20,910 bases of DNA from the NCBI GenBank assembly GCA_015501595.1, contig JADNRX010000832.1, positions 1 to 20,910 on the forward strand. Reading direction: 5' to 3'. Below are positions 1-8,797 of the stretch, piece by piece (position 1 is the first letter of the stretch; every line of letters starts with the position of its first letter). Both the position numbers and the translations under genes were made by a program. This DNA comes from Hymenopellis radicata. Taxonomy: Eukaryota; Basidiomycota; Agaricomycetes; Agaricales; Physalacriaceae. The notes below the pieces were generated by a model. The model saw only the letters and a list, made by a program, of their open reading frames with translations, did no database searches and was not told the DNA's origin.

Positions 1-70
1 TGGGCATGGCTTAGGCAGTGGGATGCAGATTTGGGAGATAGTGATCCATCATTCTCCTGTTTCGTTGGGC

Positions 71-246
71 AACGAAGATTGAATAATCGTGTTTCCGTGA
101 AGCGACGACCAGGAGATCGTATTCCAAAAAGGTCATCATATTTCCGCTGATCGGTGGCTGTGCAAAATTTTCATTCCCTTCCTTCATGGCTGCTAATCTC
201 AAACGAAAGCGGGAAAACGAGTCCCAGCCACCAAAGGTGTGTCTAC
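71..246 (+). repeat. Dispersed repeat copy 1 (promoter plus first exon of a + strand gene)
   Basis: This stretch matches 8237-8427 over almost its whole length with small indels. Shared blocks include the start (AACGAAGATTGA), a central block (CATATTTCCGCTGATCGGTG) and the coding block AATCTCAAACGAAAGCGGGAAA. The match ends just after a splice-donor-like GTRTGTCT. The conserved part therefore covers an upstream region and the first codons of a gene, so it looks like duplication of a gene's 5' end rather than a classical transposon. No terminal repeats are visible. Confidence 0.8.
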
Positions 247-442
247 TTTTAACGATTGTTTGTTAAACTCAACTGGACTTTCAAGGCTCGTAAAGTCTCT
301 CCCCATCACATGGCAGCGAAGAGGAGAGTGAGAAGAGCGAAAATGCAGCCGATGAGGAGGAAGAATGGGGTGGTGTATCTGCACCGGCACCGAAGGAAAT
401 CTCAGACCTTGCTCTCTATTCTTCCCACAGATTCCATGAACG
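186..442 (+). pseudogene. Truncated 5' end of an unidentified gene (two exons)
   Basis: An ATG at 186 opens a short basic exon (MAANLKRKRENESQPPKV) ending at a donor near 238. A second exon from about 296 to 442 carries a very acidic stretch (SEEESEKSENAADEEEEWGG) and ends at a donor, CG|GTAACT. Removing 239-295 keeps one open frame across both exons. The basic then acidic composition resembles nuclear or nucleolar proteins, but I do not recognise the family. No continuing exon is evident before the 3' end of the MYND gene begins at 534, so the gene looks cut off. The first exon and upstream region recur in damaged form at 8237-8427. Exon boundaries are inferred from splice consensus and phase only. 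Confidence 0.4.
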
Positions 443-533
443 GTAACTTTGATTTGAGCCTGTCCATTGATCAATGATCATATACTTAAGTACGGTTTCG
501 CCTTCCTGCAGCTAGGTGAGGCATGCCATCGGA

Positions 534-2437
534 TCATCGTGGTTCATCGATGATTCCAAACACTTGGAAAGGTTTCGCCTTATCCGGGACAGTTAGATAA
601 ACCAGTCGTCCAACGTTCATCCTTCCCTTGCTGACGATCTCCTCCCAATTACCTTCCTTCGGCACCTCATCTGCAGTAGTAATCGTAACCTTGCGGGGGA
701 CCACTGTATAGTTGAATTGGATGACAACGGGGTACGGCAGGACGGTGGTGGTGCGACGCGCTCTAAGAAACTCGTTTGTACGCCGGTTGATTTCATCGCT
801 ATGCAAGTTGTAGTCGCCCTCAGCCATGGCGAAGAAAAATTGGACGTCCCGTTGTGTCATTGGGACTGGTGAGCCTTCTATATGGACATTCATACGATAT
901 GTATAGAAACTTCGGAAGAGAAACCAACCTTTGATAGTATTCTGTCGAGCTTCACACTCTTCCTTGTGCCCGGCTCTCCAAGCGTCTCGCTGGCAGATGC
1001 GTGAGCAGTAGTACGTGACCGAACACCCGCATTGTTTCAGCCTACGCTGGGGAGATGCAAACGTCTGACACTACGAATACAGATTAGACTGCAGTCATTG
1101 AATAGCCCAAGTCAACCTACCGGCTTATTATCACACCAATCTTTCGGACCAGCTTCAATGTAGTCTACTTTTGCCTGCCATCGTTCATCAACGACGTCTC
1201 GAAAACGCTCCCAAGCATTCCATAACGGTCCTTCCTTTTCGATATCGTCTTCCAAGTTTCTCGACAACACCTTCTTCAATGCTTTGTGGGCCTCCCGAAG
1301 GACCTGGCGATGCATGGTGAACCCGTTGAGAAGATCAATCAGCTCAGCGAAAACCGGACCAAGAGGCCTTCTCGTCGAAGATGTTGACTCCTGGTGGTCG
1401 AGGAGCGGTTGGCAGCGAAACACGCATTCGATGAAGCCATGCTCAATCGCCTCCGCCATAACTGACCTTCCGCCCAGAAACACTATTCGCAGTAGCATAA
1501 GCGTCACATCGACGGCCTGGGTGACAGTCTGTTCGTAGCCCGATGGTAGGACGTGCTTCCGCGACATAAGCTGCTTCATGATGATACAGCACCATTTAGC
1601 TGCCCTATGGGAAGCGAGACAGGGATAGTACACATCCACCGACGTGCAGCATTGTAGGAGCATGAAAAAGTTCTGCTTGATGGAATGTACGGAATGAGCA
1701 TCAATCGGTGTGGCATGAAGGTCACTAATGACGCGTTGGAGGATACAGGCGGTAATGAGCGCACAGGGAAGCTGGTCTACTGTGTTGCGGAATTCGTTGC
1801 TGGCCGGAGATTTAGGCCCAGATCGCTCGAGGATGTTCAGGAGAAGTTCCAAGTAGCGGCCTGTAATAAGCCGTGGCTGCTGTTCGGTTCCGACTAGCAC
1901 CCAGACGCGCGTGAAGCAATCAACCAGCCCTGTATGAGCGGATGCGAGTTCGTATACCTGGGGAATGGCCAGGATAGTATAAAACGATATTGGGAGAATT
2001 TCTTCTTTGATTTCCATGGCAAGTTCCGTGTCAGAGGGTAGAAGCGAGGCAGAATCCAAGACGAAAAGGCGGAAGAAGGCGATGGCAAAATCACACAGAT
2101 CTGGCATAATGGCGCAGAGATGGGTGACGAGTGCGTCATTTGAGGCAGGAGAATCAGACATTCCAATGGCGACGGCGTCTAATGTGTGTTTAGTAGTAAC
2201 GAGGAAGCGATGGATGGTGTGTTCGCAGGAGCTTCCATCCGGAATAGCCGTCTTCTGAAGGATCTGTGAAAATACGGGGAGACATTCGACGAGGAGATCT
2301 TCGTTATAGTTGACTTTTTGCACGATTTTCTTCAGTGCGGTCAATGAACCGCTGAGAGCGGCGTCCTAGAACATGGCAGTCCATCTGATGATATTTTAAT
2401 GCAAATAATAGAAAGAAATCACCTTCAGGGCTTGCAT
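534..2437 (-). CDS. MYND-type zinc-finger protein
   Basis: Exons on the minus strand are 2437-2423, 2365-1121, 1070-929 and 877-534, separated by 57, 50 and 51 bp GT-AG introns with consistent phase, giving 581 residues. The long exon is a leucine-rich helical region without a recognised domain. The MYND finger spans about residues 416-459: C416 and C421 either side of the 1071-1120 intron, then C434, C436, C442, C446, H455 and C459, with the typical YYCSRICQ core. About 115 residues follow the finger. MYND fingers usually bind proline-rich partners; this architecture is common and mostly uncharacterised in mushrooms. A better-looking start at 2543 (MSAGSKRDFVHVVNA) is open up to the same donor but is one base out of phase with the next exon, so the true N-terminus is uncertain. 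Confidence 0.8.
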
Positions 2438-2592
2438 TAGCCTTCTCGCGAAGAAGTAGAGGAGTGCGCGATGATGGCAAGAGACAACGCGCGCCGATCG
2501 CGTTCACCACGTGGACAAAATCTCTTTTTGATCCTGCACTCATGCTTCCGGTACTTCAAGAGCCATGAGACTCGCATACTCCACCTCTTTAC

Positions 2593-2615
2593 TTAAACTC
2601 AACTGGACTTTCAAG
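2593..2615. repeat. 23-bp match to 263-285
   Basis: The 23-mer TTAAACTCAACTGGACTTTCAAG, written here in two parts as TTAAACTCAACT and GGACTTTCAAG, is present at 263-285 (inside the putative intron of the truncated gene) and again here, upstream of the MYND gene. Read on the minus strand both can encode LESPVEF. The flanks are not obviously similar. A perfect 23-mer is longer than expected by chance in 21 kb, so it may mark a common ancestral segment. Confidence 0.6.
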
Positions 2616-2618
2616 CTT

Positions 2619-2870
2619 TCAAGATGCAGGTGCGTGAAAGATCCTTATGGACTTGGATAATCCGTGAACCTCGTTTAGATTGATGAACTGCTCCCCAACT
2701 TTCGCCCAAAAGAGCAACCAAAAGCGTCTCTTGAACCATTCCTCATACCCCTCCATAAATGTCTCAGATGGAAGAGATTGGGGAATTGATATTGCAGTTG
2801 AGATGCCGAATGTGAGTTTCCCAATTCGCTTGACAGCGTCCGTCCTCATGTCAAGCAGAGTCTCTTCCAA
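2619..2870 (-). CDS. Hypothetical coding-like fragment
   Basis: A minus-strand frame of 83 codons has balanced amino-acid composition (for example EEWFKRRFWLLFWAKVGEQF) and looks more coding-like than the other frames here. I do not recognise a family. It ends at TGA, after which the same frame reads KLESPVEFK and stops again; that tail is the 23-bp repeat shared with 263-285. It lies upstream of the MYND gene on the same strand and may be an exon or relic of a lost gene. No confident start, splice partner or domain was found. Confidence 0.25.
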   Translation of the reverse strand: MEETLLDMRTDAVKRIGKLTFGISTAISIPQSLPSETFMEGYEEWFKRRFWLLFWAKVGEQFINLNEVHGLSKSIRIFHAPAS

Positions 2871-3532
2871 GAAAAGGACTATCTAAATGTTCTTCCATAT
2901 ACGGGCTTTATATCGCGCGAAACTGGCCGCTGCTATTTGTGACAAGAAGAGCGGTCTTGACGCGGATCGCGCTTATTAGTCGCACTCCTTACTGCGTTAA
3001 CCCCCTCCAGCGCAGCAAGAGGCCCCCGCATTTACAGACGCGTTATCTCTCTTACGAGTATGGGCAAACCAGCGCGGTTTCTCCGAAGAATCCGGGATGC
3101 AGGTTCACGGGTTTGAAGGCAAAGGCCCTTGGTGGCCGTCTCTACTCGGAGTGTTGATAGAAGGAGCAGAAGTAACCGGGAAATCGAAACGCAAGCCTCT
3201 CGGCAGGGGTCTCAGCTCATACCACTTATTCAAAGCGGCTCTTGATTTCCTTGGTTGGTCGATGTGCTTTCACTGGTTTGTTTTGAAAACTGACTATTCA
3301 TAGGTACACTCGATTGGAGAAATAGCCGGTGTTCGTAAAGACTAAGGAAGGCCGTCTTGTACGCTTTTTGTCTTATTCCCACCGAGCGAGTACGAGGAAC
3401 ATCATCCGGCGGTCTTTGTCGACTCGTCTTCAAAAGTAAATCTCCTTGCTGATGTTCCAATCGGCTCCCTGAATTTGGTACGTGCTCGGTATTATGCTTA
3501 GGGCATTCAATTTAATTTGTTGACCATAGCTT
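2871..3532. other. Region without a supported gene
   Basis: Short open frames on both strands (for example 2939-3157 + and 3230-3460 -) have biased, arginine- or serine-rich composition and no splice continuity. No RNA gene, transposon end or strong repeat was recognised. Confidence 0.5.
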
Positions 3533-4800
3533 CGATACGAGGCTAAGAAAACCCCCAATGTGCTCGCCACAACTTCTTCTCTGGATCCTTTTTCAGAGGT
3601 TTTCCTTCAGGAGCGGCGTACTCTCTGCACTCGATTCGACGCCGTTGTCCGCATAGGCCTATCCTCGTCAAATGTTACATGACATAGACGTACACGCCAT
3701 ATTAGACCATGGCTCACGACATAACGCTCTCCTCGCCGCCATGTCCTCCCGGCTACGACATGGGCTTGGAACAGAACTAAAGTTGTAACCTTCCTTCATC
3801 CTACGCCGCCCTCGCGTCCTATCTCCCAAGCTCTCTCTTCGAATCCCAATATTCTTTTCGTTGGTCTCGTTGATGATCCAGAGCATGCCTTGGTCCGGAC
3901 GCTAAAGACCCCGATCCGAACAACGCGGCGCAGTTCCGCGAGCTCTGCTGGGGCGGAAAAGGCTGAACTGTGTATCTTCAAAGATACTAAAATCCTCCAA
4001 AGCGTTGTTTGGGACCTGAAGATCGCCGACGAGAAATCGCACCTGCATCTATATGAAAGCGACGCTTCTGAACAAGAGGAAGTGGTGACGAGCTCTACGC
4101 CGCTTTCCAGCGGTGTGTGGACAATTAAAACTGAATGGATAAGGCGGGGAGAGTGTGGACGTCTAAGGGATCGCATGCTATCGTCGCTCGTAGAGTTCTG
4201 GCATTGGCTGCGGCAACATGATCGCACTTGAAGATGGTGGAGAGTAACGGAGAAAGTGTCTAGGTTAATTTCTTCTATCCGCATGATTCACTGACCGATA
4301 TGTCTCCAGCCACTATTCACCCATCCAACGAGCGACTACGATTTCCTTGTCAAGCTGGAACCCATGGTGCTTCCTCGGTACTACCAAAACGTATATGCCG
4401 ACCTGTCGTTGTTGTCCCGCCACCCCCGTCTCGCCAACAAGGACGCTACTCAAACCTAAAAACTGACGACACACCGATGCGCATCGGATTCGATCCTGCA
4501 CACGCCTTACGATGTTCAGCGGATATACGCGGACACGTTCCGCATATTCTGGGATCCACTTGGGGAGACACGTTTGGTGCTGTGTGGGATCCAACTCATG
4601 GGAGGATTCTCAAGTGTTCCTTATAGTGATAAAGTAATTGACCATTCTTGCTTTATTTCTATGCCGTACTGATCTGTTTATAGCCTGAATCGTCCAAGAA
4701 GGGCAAAGGGAAGGATCTCGTCGTGTTCAGCGAGATGGCGGTCTTGAATGAGATCAACCGAATGGGGAGCGGGTTAGTCAAAAGCGTAACGGTGAAGTAG
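3533..4800 (+). pseudogene. Decayed or badly fragmented protein-coding gene
   Basis: Several + strand pieces look like former or real exons but do not join in frame. 3533-3682 encodes a piece containing LDPFSEVFLQERRTLCTRFD. 3672-3788 in another frame contains DHGSRHNALLAAMSSRLRHG. Around 3850-3960 coding character jumps between frames (NILFVGLVDDPEHALVRTL, then DPDPNNAAQFRELCWGG). 4310 onward, after a good acceptor, reads DYDFLVKLEPMVLPRYYQN but meets TAA at 4457-4459 and then continues coding-like in the same frame (YDVQRIYADTFRIFWDPLGE). A last exon, 4684-4800, follows a TATAG acceptor and ends VLNEINRMGSGLVKSVTVK then TAG. I do not recognise the family. The nonsense codon and frame changes suggest a pseudogene, though an unusual exon structure or sequence errors are possible. 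Confidence 0.45.
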
Positions 4801-5053
4801 TGCTCCTCGTAAGTAGACGCCTGAGAACATTCTTGGTTAGGTGGCGCACAAAATACATTCGACTCCAACATTCATTTCGTTCGAACAATGCATACTTGCC
4901 TACGTAATGTAATCCATTCTTATGCTGAACATGGAACAAAGCACGCATGTGTGTCCAAACGAGGACAATTGATGGCAGTACAAAAGGCAGACCTCGATTT
5001 CCCACGCCTCTACACCTTTTGTCTTTACCCATCATCATATCCTATCCTATCCA

Positions 5054-6055
5054 ATGCAGAGCATCGACGTCTACATCGATGGAAGCTTTCTTCGCAGGAG
5101 CAGAGACGCAGGGTCTGGCGTCTGGTGGGGACACAGTGATCCCAGGTGCGTCGTTCAACCTTTCGCGCGCCACAATCTGACCTTCTGCAAGAAATGTATC
5201 TCTCAAATGCCCAGGAAATATCCGGGACAGCGGCGGTGCTGAACTATATGTATGTTTCTTCTTCTGAACTCCCTGTACAATTCTCCAACGCTTATCTCCT
5301 CTCCAGGCGGTCGTCGGCTTCCTAGAGCAGATTGGTGCCACTCAATCGTGTGACCAAGTTCCTCCTGGTGTAACGCACTTCAACATCAACACTGACAGCT
5401 TCTTCGTGATTCTTTGTGAGTGCCCTAGGCTTAAGCTCAACCGTCTTTCCCATTTCGCCACAGCCCTAGATATCTGTCGCCCCACGTGGAAAAAGTACGG
5501 GTGGCGCAATCAGACAAAGCGCCCGATCGCCTATGAGGGTATGATACGCTATATTGACTCTCTCGTGGAGAACGCCCGCCTGCAGCGGGACGTTCACATC
5601 AGCTTCACCTACGTCCCAGCGCACCGAGGTATTACCGGTAACTGTGGCGCCGACTACCTAGCTGGCAAGGCATCGCGGGACGACTCTTGGCCGAGACGCC
5701 GAATTTGGCAGAAACTGGAGTACGAGGTGCGAGGCTTCATGGCTACGACAATGCTCCTTCGAGGTGTTCCCTTGAGCTCGCCGAAACTTATCGAGGTCGG
5801 CAAGTACATGATAAGAGCATGGGAGGAAGGAGTCGACCGCCACGGGCATAGAATTATGGGTCATGAAGATCCCTATCGATTAGCCTCGAGACCTGCGATT
5901 TCTTACACGACGACCTCAAGCTCTCGATGCGAACCGACTTCCCTGGCGATTCCGTACTCAAGTCACACGACGACGATTACGAACGCTCCAGATTGTTCGC
6001 ACACATCGAACGACGAGTCGAGGACGCGCCTTGCTACTTCTCATGCCATCTCTGA
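5054..6055 (+). CDS. RNase H1-type ribonuclease
   Basis: The preferred model has exons 5054-5145, 5192-5249, 5307-5415, 5464-5803 and 5884-6055, giving 256 residues. RNase H1 cleaves the RNA strand of RNA:DNA hybrids. The fold is recognisable throughout: VYIDGS with catalytic D9, GAELYAV with E48, NINTDS with D80, the basic WKKYGWRN segment, and AHRGITGNCGADYLA with H140 and D150. All four acidic catalytic residues survive. Three introns of 46, 57 and 48 bp split the domain, which argues for a cellular gene rather than a retroelement RNase H. The catalytic strand begins only nine residues from the chosen ATG, so an upstream exon may exist. The last intron (5804-5883) is chosen because the frame after 5884 (LETCDFLHDDLKLSMRTDF) has stronger coding character; without it the frame stays open to 6461 and runs into the next gene. 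Confidence 0.75.
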
Positions 6056-6137
6056 ATTTCTGACAGGACAATCAGGTAAGAATATAAACGAGGACCCGAC
6101 CGCCGCAAAGCCACAAGCCTCTCGATCCGATGCACGT

Positions 6138-7061
6138 ATGCCGACGCCACCAGCGACTCCCCCCATGACCCGGAAGCGCGCGCGCAGCCCTTCACCAAGC
6201 CCTCCTGAAGTCGATTTCGATCTCGATCTCGATCTCCAAGAGGAAGCTGCGGTGGCGAGGTACCTCTACGAAGATGAGGACCACGAAAGCGAAGACGGCG
6301 GCAAAGCTTTTCGTTCCTGTTTGCCTCTCGACGCACCTGTGCGCTCTGCCTCGTATTATCGCTGCAAACCGCAGCTCCCGTTTCGAAAGCACCACAAAAT
6401 GCTCTCTGCCCTGTGTGAATCTCTTATTCCTGACTTTGTCAACACTCGAGCATTTTGGTGAGTTCTTTTTTACCCGTCACGATGAATATAGTTCTTACCA
6501 TATCACGTATACAGGCCGCAGACTCCTCCTGAGCTAGCGACTCTCTGGATCGAGCGTCTTCTTAAGATTCTGTCAGAGCAAGAGGCAATGCCTGCTTGTA
6601 AGAAACACAAAGCTAACAGCACTCAGGCTACAGCCCTATTCACTCCGCCCATCCGCGATCACCTCGTCTCTGATTTCATGGCGTTAGTTACACGACTTGA
6701 GCTTCAACTCTCGCCCCTCCCAGCCGACCATTGCCCGCCGCCGCTGAGATTTGTTTTCGTGTGCAGACACGATGTCGCGCCCACTGTGTTGGGCCTGCTT
6801 GACTATATCCCGCACTTGACGGCGCGCGTCAATGCGAGCGGCGGGAATATCAGACTGATTACGCTTCCGAAAGGCTCGAGGAAGGAGTTGTACAAGCCCT
6901 TGAGTATTACATCTCCACACCAGCTCTCTGGATCTATCATCGCTATTGAGGTGAGCGTTACTCGACTCTATGTCATGTTCTGAACTTGACTTTCATAGGA
7001 TAGTGATGCCGACATGTCTCTCCTAACGTCGATTCCAGATTCCTTTTCGTGGTGGCCGTGA
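6138..7061 (+). CDS. Probable RNase P/MRP Pop3-like subunit
   Basis: Exons 6138-6457, 6515-6950 and 6999-7061 join in phase over 57 and 48 bp introns (272 residues). The first exon has a proline/serine-rich and basic start (RKRARSPSPSPPEV), a DLDLDL run and an acidic stretch. The remainder resembles fungal Pop3: an N-terminal FWPQTPPELATLWIERLLK segment, then an L7Ae-like core with LRFVFVCRHDVAP, YIPHLTARVNA and IRLITLPKGS, then SIIAIEDSDADMSLL. Pop3 is a protein subunit of RNase P and RNase MRP, which process pre-tRNA and pre-rRNA. The assignment is from memory of the family pattern, not a search. The start is uncertain: ATG at 6138 is the first after the RNase H stop, another lies near 6400, and the frame is continuous with the upstream RNase H exon, so a fused protein of 583 residues is also possible. 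Confidence 0.55.
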
Positions 7062-7716
7062 TGTCTGAATGCCACTGTAAGAACGTGTTTTCAACAAACG
7101 CGAAATAAATATGCTCCTCCATCTCTCGTCTTTCCGCTACATGCTCTCTCACTCAGCTATGACAACCAGTACTCTATCCTTTATGTAGAATTAGCATTAT
7201 GTTCTGTATGATTCTGTATGATACAAGTCTACGCCATGTTTTTCCTTTATATTAATTTATACAACTAGAACATGTACAGCTCTCATCAAGTCGGAGTGTC
7301 ATACATGAAATAGTCGACGACGTTCAGCATGTGGATCCATTTCGGGAACCTGAAGAGTCGGTGGGTGCTGCTGCGTATTGCTGGTGTTGGTTGAGGTGTT
7401 TCCTGGAGCAGGAGTATGCTTGCGAGACCTTTGAGGTACATACGGGCGAAAAGACGAAAAGCGTTCACCTGTTACAGCGTGTATGGCGTTTCGGGATCTC
7501 AATATCGCCGCCTTTCCCAGTGTTTGCGTGCTCTCGTTAGACCGACCCTACGCGAAGAAGACGGTAGCCTAGTACTCCCGGCTCGTATATTCGTAAACCT
7601 CGCATAGAGGACGATGCATGTAAGATTTGAGGCCATACGTCACGCGCGGTCATGACGCATGACGGCAAGTTTCACCATGAATCTCAACCTGGTCTACATA
7701 TTATTATTATCTACTC
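7062..7716. other. Intergenic region 3' of the Pop3-like gene
   Basis: AT-rich sequence follows the stop, including a tandem pair of the 10-mer TTCTGTATGA at 7202-7221. Frames at 7286-7610 on both strands look partly coding-like (for example LFRFPKWIHMLNVVDYFMYD on the minus strand, ending near 7286) but no exon chain could be built. No RNA gene was recognised. The last 8 bases (7709-7716) are the left target duplication of the adjoining element. Confidence 0.5.
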
Positions 7717-7811
7717 CAAGGGGCTTGCGGCCGGTAAATCCGTGAAATCGACTCTACCGGTCGACTCCGTGGGAAAAGCAATCGGCACCACGGCATTGAG
7801 GCAGGCGGCAT
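7717..7811 (+). repeat. Left terminal inverted repeat of the hAT-like element
   Basis: Reverse complement of 8121-8225, starting CAAGGGGCTTGCGGCCGG and ending with AGGCGGCAT near 7811. It is about 10 bp shorter than the right arm because of one internal gap. Confidence 0.9.
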
Positions 7812-8120
7812 GCAGACGATTGTCGAAATGCGTGCGGAGGAGGATGCCCTGGGGATTACAGAGGAGGAGACCTCAATCTGGAGGAAGGAGATTCGAGAAC
7901 TCCATGATGGACACTGATGCGATTGAAGAGATCAAACAGGATCTGAAGCAGCGAGACAGAGACAGTTACAGGACTGCAGCGGAATAAGGGCAGAAATAAC
8001 TTTACATAGAGAAGCCTCAATATAAACTAATGACACCAATACAGGAACATCGAGGCTCATTAATCTTTATTGTCGCCTCAAAACAAATGTTCTTGCGAAG
8101 ACTTGCGTTAGTGTGAGGAC

Positions 8121-8225
8121 ATGCCGCCTGCTGCCGTGGGCCTCAATGCCGTGGTGCCGATCGCTTTTCCCACGGAGTCGACCGGTAGAGTCGATTTCAC
8201 GGATTTACCGGCCGCAAGCCCCTTG
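8121..8225 (-). repeat. Right terminal inverted repeat of the hAT-like element
   Basis: Reverse complement of 7717-7811. It carries roughly 10 extra bases (around 8131-8140) relative to the left arm and one substitution in the outer 85 bp. It ends CAAGCCCCTTG directly against the ATCTACTC duplication at 8226-8233. Confidence 0.9.
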
Positions 8226-8236
8226 ATCTACTCCCA

Positions 8237-8427
8237 AACGAAGATTGATTAATCGTATTTCCGTGAAGGCGACATGAGGGCGGGGATCAGGAGATTATTC
8301 CAAAACGGTCATCATATTTCCGCTGATCGGTGGCTGTGCAAATTTTCATTCCCTTCCTTCAAGTTCGTGGCTGTATAATCTCAAACGAAAGCGGGAAACG
8401 AGTCCCAGCCGGAGAAGGTATGTCTGC
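8237..8427 (+). repeat. Dispersed repeat copy 2 (damaged gene 5' end)
   Basis: Second copy of 71-246. Relative to copy 1 it has an insertion near 8278-8290 and the ATG of copy 1 is replaced by GTG inside a small insertion. One A is missing in the GGGAAACGAG stretch, shifting the frame. It therefore cannot encode the same peptide start and is a dead duplicate. It begins 3 bp after the right target duplication of the hAT-like element. Confidence 0.8.
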
Positions 8428-8797
8428 TCGACGCCAGGTAGTATTCTCCGAGCGAACACCTGGGAGGGACCAAGAAGGGACCCACTATTGCGCAATTCTC
8501 TGGCGCTATGACTCATGACACCATTCGCTCAGTCAAATAACTCTATTCATCCTCCTGTCCGAGCTCAAAGAATGCCGATTTCGTACGGCTCTTCCTGTCT
8601 CTATTGCCTGAACTCTTTGGTCTAATTGGTTAAGCAGTTCCCTTCCCAATCCGTATCGCCGCCACAGCTCCATTGAACGAACACCGGGCCTGACTCTCCT
8701 ATCCCTTTACGGGTGCCCACGCGTCTTCGAAGTTACGTTAAATTGATACTGCAGCTGTGAAATTGCGTGCGTCTCTCTTCTCGTCCACACCATCAAA
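8428..8797. promoter_or_regulatory. Upstream region of the MFS transporter gene
   Basis: No gene is supported here. The final stretch before the ATG at 8798 is pyrimidine-rich (CTCTCTTCTCGTCCACACCA), a usual feature of fungal core promoters, and the start context CAAAATGTC is favourable. No clear TATA box was seen. Confidence 0.4.

Larger units (their letters stand above)
7717..8225. mobile_element. Non-autonomous hAT-like DNA transposon (long-TIR MITE)
   Basis: The 509-bp element begins CAAGGGGCTTG and ends CAAGCCCCTTG. It is flanked by a perfect 8-bp direct duplication, ATCTACTC, at 7709-7716 and 8226-8233. The terminal inverted repeats run 7717-7811 and 8121-8225, almost identical over about 85 bp (one mismatch) and continuing inward after a roughly 10-bp gap. 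An 8-bp duplication and CARNG-type termini are characteristic of the hAT superfamily. No transposase is encoded. The interior (7812-8120) contains coding-like sequence in two frames (MQTIVEMRAEEDALGITEEE, then AIEEIKQDLKQRDRDSYRTA and a stop), perhaps a captured gene fragment. Near identity of the arms implies a recent insertion or good maintenance. Confidence 0.9.

Noticed and set aside
256..477. 73-codon + strand frame beginning in the truncated gene's intron
   Set aside because: Arginine and histidine-rich shadow of the acidic exon frame, which gives a better composition and phase match to the first exon.
5054..5700. RNase H domain as part of a retrotransposon
   Set aside because: Three phased spliceosomal introns interrupt the domain, all catalytic residues are the cellular RNase H1 type, and no reverse transcriptase, integrase or LTR is nearby.
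7202..7221. Tandem TTCTGTATGA pair
   Set aside because: Only two copies of a 10-mer in AT-rich 3' sequence; slippage is sufficient explanation.
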